In this document: piece after piece, positions 45,402 through 53,845 of the stretch | How the letters are laid out: every line of letters starts with the position of its first letter | Numbering within the stretch: the first letter of the stretch is position 1 | Assembly (NCBI GenBank): GCA_016699515.1 | Contig: CP064978.1 | Coordinates: 682,001 to 746,000, forward strand | DNA from: Candidatus Peregrinibacteria bacterium | Lineage (GTDB): Bacteria; Patescibacteriota; Gracilibacteria; UM-FILTER-43-11 | Direction: 5' to 3' | Length of the DNA stretch: 64,000 bases | Program-made: the position numbers and the translations under genes | Notes under the pieces: model-generated | Databases searched by the model: none | What the model saw: the letters and a program-made list of their open reading frames with translations, nothing else | Told to the model about the DNA's origin: nothing

Positions 45402-45548
45402 TCAGTTCAATTCCATAGCTTCATCGATATCAATATCACCGTTGGATACGAGCTCTTGCAGCTCATCGCTCAGCTCTTTGAAGTCCTCAATTTCCGAGGA
45501 ATCCAATTCACCGTCGGCTACCATTTGTAAAATCTCTTCATCGTCCAT
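45402..45548 (-). CDS. 48-residue very acidic peptide with two EF-hand-like repeats
   Basis: A short gene with ATG at 45546-45548 inside the 3' end of the Cas4-like gene (11-bp overlap). Nineteen of 48 residues are Asp or Glu and there is one Lys. It is built from two copies of the pattern (M/L)V(A/S)(D/N)G(E/D)(L/I)D..E: MVADGELDSSEIEDF and LVSNGDIDIDEAMEL. The repeat resembles Ca-binding loops or dockerin half-units, but the composition also fits DNA-mimic proteins. Function unknown; it closes the defence-cassette transcript just before module 1. Confidence 0.6.
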   Translation of the reverse strand: MDDEEILQMVADGELDSSEIEDFKELSDELQELVSNGDIDIDEAMELN

Positions 45549-46299
45549 AGCTTTGTTGGTTAATGGCGTTCACGTATGCGCAGTAGTCACAATCTTCCGA
45601 AGCTTCGGGGATAATGTCGGCATTAAGGCAGTTATGGGCACCGATAACGGCTTTTTCTACCCAGCTATCATTGCCAGTGTAGGGAATAAGAGTTACATCG
45701 AATTCAAGCTTGCCATCGAAGGCTGCGCGATCCGCTTTGCCATTACAGTATACAAAATAGCCCGTATCCGAAACCGTCAGCCCTCTTTTGCGGAGCAGCC
45801 ATTGATACACTTCCATTTGGCGTTTATAGCCATCATGCCAGTCCTTGTTGAGCTCAGTGATCTCTTCGTCTTTGGCAGTGGCCTTATAATCCACGACAAC
45901 GTATTCGCCCTTGGAGTTCTGCCAAAGGTCATCAATCGCGCCGTAAATGAGGAGATTCGTCGGTTCATGGATATACTGAATGCCAGTGAAGTTATGGCGC
46001 CACTTGGCCAAGTCTTCATGGGGGATCGGACGTGCGTCGACTCCGTATTTTTCTATCAGAGCGTGCTTCGTCCCATTAGTGCGGTGTGTGTCAAATTCTT
46101 TTTTGAGTAATGCATCGACCGCGCTGTTCAACGAGAACGGAAAACCAGGTGGGCGACCTACGCCGAGTTTGCGGTCAAAATAAAAACATCGAGGGCAACT
46201 CAAAAACAGATCGATCTTCGAGCGGCTGAGTTTAAATGGCTCAGTGTCTTTTGGATCGTACAGGTTTCTAGTGCGTTGTGGCGTGTAGTATTCTGACAT
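45538..46299 (-). CDS. Cas4-like PD-(D/E)XK nuclease with cysteine cluster
   Basis: A 253-residue RecB/Cas4-type nuclease. The core motifs are GAIDDLW (catalytic Asp), VVVDYKAT (D-x-K) and the QMEVYQWLLRKRG helix. Cysteines occur as LSCPRCFYFDR near the N-terminus and EDCDYCAYV near the C-terminus, placed to bind an Fe-S cluster as in Cas4/AddB. No CRISPR array or other cas gene is present, so it is a stand-alone phage nuclease, probably for DNA-end processing. It follows the PHP-ATPase gene by 2 bp. Confidence 0.82.
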   Translation of the reverse strand: MSEYYTPQRTRNLYDPKDTEPFKLSRSKIDLFLSCPRCFYFDRKLGVGRPPGFPFSLNSAVDALLKKEFDTHRTNGTKHALIEKYGVDARPIPHEDLAKWRHNFTGIQYIHEPTNLLIYGAIDDLWQNSKGEYVVVDYKATAKDEEITELNKDWHDGYKRQMEVYQWLLRKRGLTVSDTGYFVYCNGKADRAAFDGKLEFDVTLIPYTGNDSWVEKAVIGAHNCLNADIIPEASEDCDYCAYVNAINQQSYGR

Positions 46300-46301
46300 A
46301 G

Positions 46302-49070
46302 TTATTTGAGGCTATATTTATTTTTTCTTCGTTCAAATGCTTCTTTGCCTCCCTCTAGAATCTTGCAAACACTAGCTATGATTTTTGGATTTTCTAGCGA
46401 ACCAGAAGAGTAACTCAGTTTTTCTTCAGTGTTGTTTGCAATCACTACCTGCTCCGCATCTGCATTTACGACTAGATTAGCGTTGTGTGTAACGATTATA
46501 ATTTGTCTGTACTTCTTGAGTTCTTTAAAGATGTCTATCAATTCGTTCATTATGAATTCATTATCAAGATCATCTTCTGGTTGGTCAAAGATTATTGGCT
46601 TTGAGAAAGCATCTGTAGCCAACTTTAAGCAAAGGTAAACAGTTCCTCGCTGCCCAACAGAGAGCTGATCAAGCCTTTTCCCTCCATATGTGATTTTTGG
46701 AATCGTTTTGAGGTATTCGCCTCTATCTTTTAACCCAAAAAACACGTCGGCAATTCCTACAAAACGTTCTGCGTTCTCTCCCTCAAGGTATTCTTTCAAA
46801 GAAGTGGCGATGAAATTAACCCAGTCTTCAAGTGAGTGAATCTTAAATTTTGCTATTAGAGCTTGTTTATCACGAAAGGTACGGCGATCAACCGTAGCAA
46901 GTAATTTGTTGTAGAACGCCTCTTCATCAAAGACTAATTCACCCTGAACGGCAATTTTACCTTCTTTAAGAAGGATTTTTTCGATCAAAGTTTTATTTGC
47001 TGTCCCATGGTTATCAAGTATTCCTGACCACGCTCGATCAATCTCATTCTTTTGACGCTCATACTCTGACTTAATTTTCTCACCCAATCCCTCTCTTTCA
47101 GATAGCGTGGTTGTTAGTGAGGATTCTTGTTTAGCGATTGCTTCCAGCTGTTTTTCAGCCCACTGAATATTTGACTGGTAAGTCTTTGCGTTATCAAGCA
47201 GACTCGAAAGATCACCAGTAAAACCTTCCTGTTCAAACTCTGATTTAATTTTTTGATTTTCTTCTTCTTTTCCTTTCTTTTGCTCAAGAAGCTTCCACTT
47301 ATTGTGAGCTATAGCCTCATTTTGCGTCTTAAAGTCTACCTGAGGAATTTTCTGGAAGCCCTTACTCTCATCAAGGGTTTTATTGTTTTCATCAATATTT
47401 TCGTTGAATGCGTTCTGTGTCTCAGTTAGCTCTTCAGAAAGATTATCTAGGGCGGTCACTTTTGATTCGAGAACCCGTATCTCATTAATGTTGGCCGTAT
47501 ATGTGGCGAGTTTTTTCTTGTTCTTCTCTGTGGTGATGCTTTTTAACAATTCTTCACTACGCTTCTTTTGAGATTCAACAAACGTTTTATCATTCAGCTT
47601 GCGCCCGTCTTCGTCTTCATATGCAAACCACGACTGCAAATCGTCAATATTTTTTAGGGTTTCTTGAATTTCTCGATCGAGCGACTGAGAAAAAAATAAG
47701 TCCTCGATCTTTAGAAGTTTTTTGACTTCGCCTGCAATAGCACCTTTCTCTGAAACCTCTTTTAAACGACGCTGAGGAATGTAAATGAAATCTAGATAAT
47801 TTTCCTCTCCACCTTTATAATTTTCCGTGGTTGGATTGGGAAGATTGTCTTTGGCGTATAAAATTTCAAAATCTTCAGAATTTGAATAAGCAGAATCCGA
47901 TGGCCGATGATTTTTAAAGAGGTGTGCCCAATAATCAACCATCATGCTCTTACCCATGCCACGTCCACCGATAATGGATACCAAATTTTTATTTAAGGGT
48001 AGTTTGGTTTTAGAAAAGTAAACCTGATCCTTATCATTCTGAAAAATACCAACCTCGTTATTGATATTCAGCTCTGAGAAGTATGGTCGATTGTACTCGT
48101 ATGAAGGATTAGCTTCTTGAATTTTTACTCTTTCTGAAGGCTCGTAAAGTAACTGCTTTAGACCATCAAAGGTTGGATCAGCTTTAATCCATGTAAATCT
48201 CTGGTTGTCTGGTTCAAATAGTTTGTCGTATGTATGACAATCTGATCCCCAAACACAGGGCTTCAAGCTTTTAAATTCGTCTATGTATTGCTGAGGGCTC
48301 TCATGCTTCCTTCCTAGCCCCCATTCTATAGTTGCTGGATTCGAGCTGATTAGGGCATCAGATTTTTGGATGTAAACTTTTCTAACATTATGATCTTGTC
48401 CGTTCCATGAGATAGCACTTAAATCCTCATCGGAAGGGACACACATGAGATACATTCCTTCGAATTTTGATTTTTTGTTTGTCAGTATTTCTGCAATTTG
48501 AGAATGATTTACAACTGCACATTTCATCCCAACAAACAAATCAGAATCAGATTGAAATTCCGTGTGCTCTTGCTTTAGTTTTTTACCTAGCTCTTCTAGG
48601 TTTGATATTTTTAGCTTCCATTTCTCGTCAGTACCCTGAGGATTCCCTTCATAGATAAAATCTAAATCGTGGAGGAAATTTTCTTCAATATCCGTGATTG
48701 AAACGTCATCGGAAAAAATTACATGAAAATTTACCCGATTCCCGTTTACCAGAGTATCGAGGCGAAACTCTATGTTAGGGAAAAATGTGATTTTTTTGAT
48801 TTGCTCGATTTCTTCTGCCGTAAATAATTCGGCAAGTTTCGTGTCATTGCCAAGATAGTCTTGCTTGATTTTTTTGTATCCTTCAATACAAAAATAGTCA
48901 GTGATTCCAACTACAGCAACTTGCTTTTCGATCGCTGCCTTGAATAGTTTTTTAACGTACTCTTCAAAATTGTCACCAAAACCATTATTCAAATGCGAAA
49001 AAGGGGTGTGAACCTGCAAGTCCCATTTTCTCCATTTTGATCCGCGCATGTTTTGGTCTATTTGACTCAT
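46302..49070 (-). CDS. PHP-domain plus SMC/RecN-like ATPase (TrlF-like)
   Basis: A 922-residue protein. The N-terminal PHP phosphoesterase begins GSKWRKWDLQVHTPFSHLNN (metal HxH-like), with VVGITDYF and VWGSDCHTYDKLF as later metal motifs. The ATPase half has Walker A IIGGRGMGKSMMVDYW, a coiled-coil arm of about 300 residues (NKKKLATYTANINEIRVLES), an ABC signature QLSVGQRGTVYLCL and Walker B PIIFDQPEDDLDN plus the H-loop IIVTHNANLVV. The PHP-AAA/SMC (TrlF-like) architecture is found in defence-type loci. Its target nucleic acid is unknown. It has AT-rich codon use unlike the phage structural genes. Confidence 0.8.
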   Translation of the reverse strand: MSQIDQNMRGSKWRKWDLQVHTPFSHLNNGFGDNFEEYVKKLFKAAIEKQVAVVGITDYFCIEGYKKIKQDYLGNDTKLAELFTAEEIEQIKKITFFPNIEFRLDTLVNGNRVNFHVIFSDDVSITDIEENFLHDLDFIYEGNPQGTDEKWKLKISNLEELGKKLKQEHTEFQSDSDLFVGMKCAVVNHSQIAEILTNKKSKFEGMYLMCVPSDEDLSAISWNGQDHNVRKVYIQKSDALISSNPATIEWGLGRKHESPQQYIDEFKSLKPCVWGSDCHTYDKLFEPDNQRFTWIKADPTFDGLKQLLYEPSERVKIQEANPSYEYNRPYFSELNINNEVGIFQNDKDQVYFSKTKLPLNKNLVSIIGGRGMGKSMMVDYWAHLFKNHRPSDSAYSNSEDFEILYAKDNLPNPTTENYKGGEENYLDFIYIPQRRLKEVSEKGAIAGEVKKLLKIEDLFFSQSLDREIQETLKNIDDLQSWFAYEDEDGRKLNDKTFVESQKKRSEELLKSITTEKNKKKLATYTANINEIRVLESKVTALDNLSEELTETQNAFNENIDENNKTLDESKGFQKIPQVDFKTQNEAIAHNKWKLLEQKKGKEEENQKIKSEFEQEGFTGDLSSLLDNAKTYQSNIQWAEKQLEAIAKQESSLTTTLSEREGLGEKIKSEYERQKNEIDRAWSGILDNHGTANKTLIEKILLKEGKIAVQGELVFDEEAFYNKLLATVDRRTFRDKQALIAKFKIHSLEDWVNFIATSLKEYLEGENAERFVGIADVFFGLKDRGEYLKTIPKITYGGKRLDQLSVGQRGTVYLCLKLATDAFSKPIIFDQPEDDLDNEFIMNELIDIFKELKKYRQIIIVTHNANLVVNADAEQVVIANNTEEKLSYSSGSLENPKIIASVCKILEGGKEAFERRKNKYSLK

Positions 49071-49133
49071 AAATTTCAGGGTTAAGTTAGTATTTCCGCA
49101 CCCCTAGATTCGTGAGTGTGGTTATGTTATCCA

Positions 49134-50297
49134 TTAGCTTATAGAAAATATGTCATTAGGATCGCAATCTAGCTTCTTGCAGAGTTTTTCAAGCAAATCA
49201 AAGCTTATTGCTTGGGTTTTGTTATTCGCGATAGCCCAAAGCTGTTGGTAGCTGATGCCAGTATCTTTGTGTAGTTGGTGAAGGTTCTTTTGTTTACTCT
49301 TCAAGAGACTATTTAAGTTAATGGTGATATTTGAACTTTTTTGCTCACATTCATTAAGCTGAAGGACGAGATGATTGAAAACATTCCACATCATGACTGG
49401 TGCAATTGCGTTTCCGATCTGCCTATAAGCATTGAGATCGGTTCCGATAAATTTAAAATCATCAGGGAAAGATTGTATTCTTGCTGCTTCTAGAGGGGTA
49501 AAGCGGCGATATGCATCTTTTCCCGTAGATAATACTGGATCAGTTCCATTCAAACTTACTTTTGCCAAATGGGCATTGATCGTATTGCACGGCTCGTTAA
49601 TATTTTGCGCACGCCCCTTGTTAAAAGCCTTATTAGCTTTTTTTAATCCCTCAATTGCTCTTTTCGAGAAATGGTACTTAGGATCAACTTTTTCCTCATC
49701 CAATAAAACTTTTTTTAGCGGCACCCATTTTTTTACTGCTTTTGAAGGGAATCTATAAAATACATTAAAATCTTTTCTGATTCCTATAATAAAAACTCTC
49801 TCTCGCTTTTGTGGAACTCCATAATCTGCGGCATTCAGGATTTTATACACGACGTTATATCCTGCATCTGAAAATGTCTCTAATATATGCTCCAAAACTT
49901 TACCGCCGTGAATATTGGTTAATCCTTTTACGTTTTCGCCGATAAAAGCTTTTGGTTGCTTATCGATAAGTATACGAGCCATTTCATTGAATAATTGCCC
50001 TCTTGGGTCACTCATGCCCTTCCTTTGACCTACGATACTGAATGTTTGGCAAGGAAAGCCGCCCATCAATACGTCATGGTCTGGAATCTCCGATGATGGA
50101 ACTTCTAGGATGCTTTTGCAGGAGATATGATCTCCGAAATTAGCACGGTAGGTTTCCGTAGCTGCTTGATCAATGTCATTGGCATATACAATTTTTGTTG
50201 GATGTTTGTCAAACTTTTTTCCGAGAAACTTAAACCCACCAAGGGCACCTAGGTCGCTACCGCCACATCCTGCAAATAGTGAAGCTATAGTAATCAT
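49134..50297 (-). CDS. C5-cytosine DNA methyltransferase fused to XRE-type HTH
   Basis: Residues about 1-315 are an m5C methyltransferase: motif I SLFAGCGGSD, IV MGGFPCQTFS with catalytic Cys, VI GENVKG, VIII QKRERVFIIG and X YRQIGNAIAP. The last 65 residues form a helix-turn-helix (LNSLLKSKQKNLHQLHKDTG, SYQQLWAIANNKTQAISFDL) of the Cro/XRE class, ending DCDPNDIFSIS. The start MITIASLFAG at 50295-50297 overlaps the endonuclease stop as ATGA; the earlier in-frame start is inside that gene. The HTH likely makes it an autoregulator like M.EcoRII or M.SsoII, which carry it at the N-terminus instead. Confidence 0.88.
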   Translation of the reverse strand: MITIASLFAGCGGSDLGALGGFKFLGKKFDKHPTKIVYANDIDQAATETYRANFGDHISCKSILEVPSSEIPDHDVLMGGFPCQTFSIVGQRKGMSDPRGQLFNEMARILIDKQPKAFIGENVKGLTNIHGGKVLEHILETFSDAGYNVVYKILNAADYGVPQKRERVFIIGIRKDFNVFYRFPSKAVKKWVPLKKVLLDEEKVDPKYHFSKRAIEGLKKANKAFNKGRAQNINEPCNTINAHLAKVSLNGTDPVLSTGKDAYRRFTPLEAARIQSFPDDFKFIGTDLNAYRQIGNAIAPVMMWNVFNHLVLQLNECEQKSSNITINLNSLLKSKQKNLHQLHKDTGISYQQLWAIANNKTQAISFDLLEKLCKKLDCDPNDIFSIS

Positions 50298-51715
50298 TTT
50301 TGCCAAATTAATAATTCGGAACGTTCTCCGCATTGATCGGAGAATACAATGTCTGCACCGTTACGCGGTGACATTTTCATAAGTTTTTGTCTGTACTTAT
50401 CTACTGGGTCTTGGATGATAAACAGATCTCTGCCTTCTTTTGAAATAACGAGACGGTAAATGAAGTATCTTTCTCCAAAGCTCTCTGCAGCGCTCCATTC
50501 ATTTGGAGTTAAATGAACATTGTAAAAGTTTAATTTTTTGCTACTGATTGTGCTTTTAACTTCAATGCAACGCGTTCGTTCGTCAAATTCAACTGATTGA
50601 ATATCAAATCCCATTGCAAAATGATTTGGGATTTTTTTGATCAACCTTATCAAGTCCTCACGTCCACCGACCTTCAATCTCATGCTTTCGTGACCAACAA
50701 TAAGGTTTTCACCTAAGTCCCCGATATTCTTTGTTCGCGAATCTCCTCTTTCGATGTCCTCATGCAAACTCGCGATAGCACCTTGAACCAAGGTTTCATA
50801 AGTCTCTTCTTTAATGCCAAGATATTTAAGAACATCGGTTTTAAAGAGATCGCTTCCCAAATCTCTATTTACAAAATGAAACCACTCATCTTGCAATGCC
50901 GAGATATCTTCAGATTTCAGCGAAGGATCGCCATAAAACTTGTCATAAAGAGAAAATCTTTCCGTAGAAGTAAGAAACTTTGTAATTGCTTCACGCTCAC
51001 CCCAATTAATAACATAATTATTACCTCTTATTTCAAGAAGGTTTGCCAGCACCATGTAATCAAGAATGTCCCCAGCATATCTGACAACATCGCCACTCCA
51101 ATCATACTGGGTATTTGTTTTTCTGTTATCTGTAATTAATTTTAATGCTTCTGATGCTCCCAACTGCCCTGTGGTAAATCTAAGGTCATTAAAAATACAG
51201 TGGGTTAGTTCGGCCTTGGTCAAATAAAATCTTTTTTCTCCACCATCAGTTGCTAATGCTTTTTCGCCGATTTCCAATAATTTTAAAATAAATTGGACTG
51301 GCTTAAATTTTATCCCAGCATTAATGCACTTCACTGATTCATGTGGTTTTAGATGCCCACCAGGATATTGGAAACGAAATAAAAAATACTTAAAAAACTC
51401 AACCAAATCTTGATTTTCAGCTAACTTAAAAGCAATGTGTCCAGTTTTGTATTGGTCACCATCAGTCTCTACCAAGCCAAACAGGGAAGAAATTTCTGTT
51501 CGCCAGTTCTTTATTGTTTTTTCTTCTTTGGTGGCATTTTCTGGAAAGAGTCTTATCACACCATCGAACTTTGCGATAAATTCCTTCTTCTCGGCAGGTT
51601 TCATCTTACTGAGTTCAGTAGCCATGAAAATCAAAACCTCCTCGACATTGTTTTTGAATCGAGGCCTAATATGGTGTAGACGAAAATAAAATTGTTCGGG
51701 TGTTTGATATTTCAT
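50294..51715 (-). CDS. Restriction endonuclease with C-terminal DUF3883-like PD-(D/E)XK domain
   Basis: A 473-residue protein sandwiched between two C5 methyltransferases. The N-terminal 330 residues are unassigned and helical, with GGHLKPHESVKCINAGIKF and a winged-helix-like VVRYAGDILDYMVLANLLEI. The C-terminal domain carries NHFAMGFDIQSVEFDERTRC followed by IEVKSTISSKK: an Asp then E-V-K, the nuclease core of DUF3883/NO-VEIN-type enzymes, and LTPNEWSAAESFGERYFIYR. Position, nuclease core and the two methylases make it the cognate type II enzyme, probably recognising an asymmetric site. Confidence 0.75.
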   Translation of the reverse strand: MKYQTPEQFYFRLHHIRPRFKNNVEEVLIFMATELSKMKPAEKKEFIAKFDGVIRLFPENATKEEKTIKNWRTEISSLFGLVETDGDQYKTGHIAFKLAENQDLVEFFKYFLFRFQYPGGHLKPHESVKCINAGIKFKPVQFILKLLEIGEKALATDGGEKRFYLTKAELTHCIFNDLRFTTGQLGASEALKLITDNRKTNTQYDWSGDVVRYAGDILDYMVLANLLEIRGNNYVINWGEREAITKFLTSTERFSLYDKFYGDPSLKSEDISALQDEWFHFVNRDLGSDLFKTDVLKYLGIKEETYETLVQGAIASLHEDIERGDSRTKNIGDLGENLIVGHESMRLKVGGREDLIRLIKKIPNHFAMGFDIQSVEFDERTRCIEVKSTISSKKLNFYNVHLTPNEWSAAESFGERYFIYRLVISKEGRDLFIIQDPVDKYRQKLMKMSPRNGADIVFSDQCGERSELLIWQK

Positions 51716-51716
51716 G

Positions 51717-52781
51717 TTATTGGTTTAAAAAAACGGACAGCTGTTTTGCCAGTATTTCACCAAGCAGAGGGGGAACAGCATTGCCGACCTGCTTTGCTTG
51801 TCCTGTCGACGTTCCGTGAAAAATAAAACTATCTGGAAATGACTGGATTCTGGCTGCTTCTCTGGGCGTAGGTATACGATTGTATTTGTAATGAAAATGA
51901 TGTCGGTGTCCAGTATCTATCGTAAAGCTGGGCTTTGCACTATTCAATCTAGTCCACGCAATATTTACTTTTCGCGTATCTCTTAAATTCTCGGGTAAAT
52001 TTTTATAATTTCCACCATCTGGAACGAGTGAAATTATCTTAACAGTTTGATCACTGTGCTTGCATGTCTGATGGTTATACAAGCCATCACTTTCAGCTCG
52101 CATCAAGCGTTGATATTCAGATGTTGGGTTTGTATTATATTTTGATCCGTCAACGACTGAGCCTTCTGGTAGATCAGAGATAGCATCATTAGCGGTGATT
52201 TTACTTTTCAAATTTTCTCCAAAAATAGGTTTGGGAAATTCAAAAGTTTTACCATTCAATAGACCTATAAATACAACTCTTTTCCTGTTTTGCGGCACTC
52301 CATAATCCGAGGCCAGTAAAACTTTATAGGAAACTGTATAGCCGAGAGATGTAAAATCTTCTAAAATCTTTTCTTTTATTTTACCGCCTCCCATTGCAAT
52401 TAAATTCGGGACATTCTCCATTAAAAATGCTTTTGGTTTAAAATATGAAACAAAATTAACAAACCCTTTGTATAGAAAATTTCTGGGATCTTCCGTTAGA
52501 CGCTTTCCAGATATTGAAAAACCTTGGCATGGGGGGCCACCTATAATGACATCAACATTTTTTACTTTGTATTGATTTGCAATTTCTTGGGGTGTGGTCT
52601 TGCTCAAATCGCCCAAGTGAGTCTCGGCTCCATTATGATTAGCTTTGAAAGTTTTGAGAGACTGTTCCCAATTATCAATACCAAGTAAAACTTGATAACC
52701 AGCTTTTTCAAATCCAAAAGAAAGACCGCCGCAGCCGCAAAATAAATCGATTATTGTAGGTTTTTTTGATGTCTTGACCAT
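51717..52781 (-). CDS. C5-cytosine DNA methyltransferase
   Basis: A complete Dcm-type methyltransferase of 354 residues: motif I IDLFCGCGGLSFGF, IV IIGGPPCQGFS, VI FLMENVPN, VIII PQNRKRVVFIG and X KQVGNAVPPLLGEIL; the target-recognition region lies around GRKVNIAWTRLNSA-type sequence to SFTIDTGHRHHFHY. I start at ATG 52779-52781 (MVKTSKKPTIIDLF); a GTG at 52802 is possible. One nucleotide separates it from the endonuclease gene. It is the first gene of the defence cassette and has its own promoter. Confidence 0.9.
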   Translation of the reverse strand: MVKTSKKPTIIDLFCGCGGLSFGFEKAGYQVLLGIDNWEQSLKTFKANHNGAETHLGDLSKTTPQEIANQYKVKNVDVIIGGPPCQGFSISGKRLTEDPRNFLYKGFVNFVSYFKPKAFLMENVPNLIAMGGGKIKEKILEDFTSLGYTVSYKVLLASDYGVPQNRKRVVFIGLLNGKTFEFPKPIFGENLKSKITANDAISDLPEGSVVDGSKYNTNPTSEYQRLMRAESDGLYNHQTCKHSDQTVKIISLVPDGGNYKNLPENLRDTRKVNIAWTRLNSAKPSFTIDTGHRHHFHYKYNRIPTPREAARIQSFPDSFIFHGTSTGQAKQVGNAVPPLLGEILAKQLSVFLNQ

Positions 52782-52811
52782 GGGATTGATTATAAAGTCC
52801 ACTTGATAATA

Positions 52812-52839
52812 ATTATACGGTTTTAAAAAATAAATTCAA
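52812..52839 (-). promoter_or_regulatory. Promoter of the restriction-modification cassette
   Basis: Minus strand TTGAAT (52834-52839), 16 bp, TATAAT (52812-52817), about 30 bases upstream of the methyltransferase ATG. A second TATAAT lies at 52788-52793 just before the start. Same 16-bp spacing as the two module promoters. Confidence 0.6.
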
Positions 52840-52869
52840 CCCTTTAACCTGTGGATAGAAAGCCCCTGA

Positions 52870-53640
52870 TCAATCCTCGATATATGGCATGTAACTATGT
52901 CTACAATTCGGATGAATCGGCAATTCGGGTGCTTTATCGTACCCATTACTCTTCCCAGTCAGACTATAGACCTTGCCTTCATAGGGCTGGCAAATTGGAC
53001 AGGCAGTAGCGTGCGTTGATATTTCGACCAGATCAACGTTGTTGGAAAGCAGACGGTTTTTTGTGCCTTCGCCATTGGCTTTTATCACATGCGTGCGCAC
53101 GAGCATTTCGGCATAGCTATCGATACTCCATCTTTTTCCGCCACGATCAACAAGTGCCGTAAAGCCAGTGTCTTCGATGAGTCCTTTTACCTCACGCTTC
53201 ACGTTTGCTAACGCTTCACCCTGAAGTTGCCCCGAGACGATTTGCTCATTGATCTTCTTTTTCACAATCTCACTCACAAACCCTCGACCAGCACGCCGCA
53301 CGCCTTCAATACCAGCAGCAAAATCAAGATAAGCGTCTTCGGTTAATGCTTGAATGGCTTCTTTGTGCACTTGCCCAAAACCCATCTTGTCGAACGTAAG
53401 TCCGAGCTTGCCAGCGTCATCTACGGCTTGTTGACTGCCTTTCTTGTATTCCTGTGGAATCTCGATCACCAGCCAGTTCTTCGTTTCGCGCTCAAGATCG
53501 GCAGCGATCTTGTTGATGTCTCCCATAATAACTTTTCGAATCAGGATGATCGGCTGTCTCGGGGCGGCTCTTTTGACCGTTGTTGCCAACCGTTTCGTTG
53601 CTCGGCGGTAAATGTTGATGAGTTTTGTTTCGTTGGCCAT
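52870..53640 (-). CDS. MuF-like minor capsid protein
   Basis: A 256-residue protein after the portal. It starts MANETKLINIYRRATKRLAT. The C-terminal zinc-like motif STHATACPICQPYEGKVYSL with PIHPNCRHSYMPYIED (C-P-x-C ... H-P-N-C-R-H) is diagnostic of the phage Mu F / SPP1 gp7 family. It binds the portal and enters the capsid. The longer frame (to 53745) runs into the upstream region and lacks support. In other phages scaffold and capsid genes would follow directly; here the defence cassette intervenes. Confidence 0.82.
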   Translation of the reverse strand: MANETKLINIYRRATKRLATTVKRAAPRQPIILIRKVIMGDINKIAADLERETKNWLVIEIPQEYKKGSQQAVDDAGKLGLTFDKMGFGQVHKEAIQALTEDAYLDFAAGIEGVRRAGRGFVSEIVKKKINEQIVSGQLQGEALANVKREVKGLIEDTGFTALVDRGGKRWSIDSYAEMLVRTHVIKANGEGTKNRLLSNNVDLVEISTHATACPICQPYEGKVYSLTGKSNGYDKAPELPIHPNCRHSYMPYIED

Positions 53641-53642
53641 AG

Positions 53643-53834
53643 TTAAAAAATTAGGAATGCAAACCTTACTGTCACAATCATCGTGAAAACAAAAACGAGC
53701 AGAAGGAGGTGGAAGACCAGAGCAACTTTCACATACCGCTGCCAATTGCGGTCGATATTTTCCAGCCGTTTTTGCAGCACTTCCTCTGAGGTCAGGTGCT
53801 TTTGGTAAGGATTAGGATAGGTGTTGTAGCTCAT
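53643..53834 (-). CDS. Small single-pass membrane protein
   Basis: A 63-residue protein with a hydrophilic N-terminus (MSYNTYPNPYQKHLTSEEVL) and one C-terminal transmembrane helix (ALVFHLLLLVFVFTMIVTVR). It starts 12 bp after the portal stop and ends 2 bp before the MuF gene, so it is embedded in the packaging operon. A holin-like or membrane-anchoring role is possible; no family is recognised. Confidence 0.55.
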   Translation of the reverse strand: MSYNTYPNPYQKHLTSEEVLQKRLENIDRNWQRYVKVALVFHLLLLVFVFTMIVTVRFAFLIF

Positions 53835-53845
53835 ACGGTATCGGG

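Noticed and set aside
45385..46110. 241-residue plus-strand open frame
   Set aside because: Lies opposite the acidic peptide and Cas4-like genes, both with convincing products; composition is that of an antisense frame.
45538..46299. Evidence of a CRISPR adaptation module from the Cas4-like gene
   Set aside because: No cas1, cas2, effector or repeat array nearby; Cas4-like nucleases are common stand-alone phage genes.
50294..50333. Upstream start for the C5 methyltransferase-HTH gene giving 12 extra residues
   Set aside because: The extension lies within the 3' end of the endonuclease gene; the ATG at 50297 makes an ATGA junction and begins directly at motif I.
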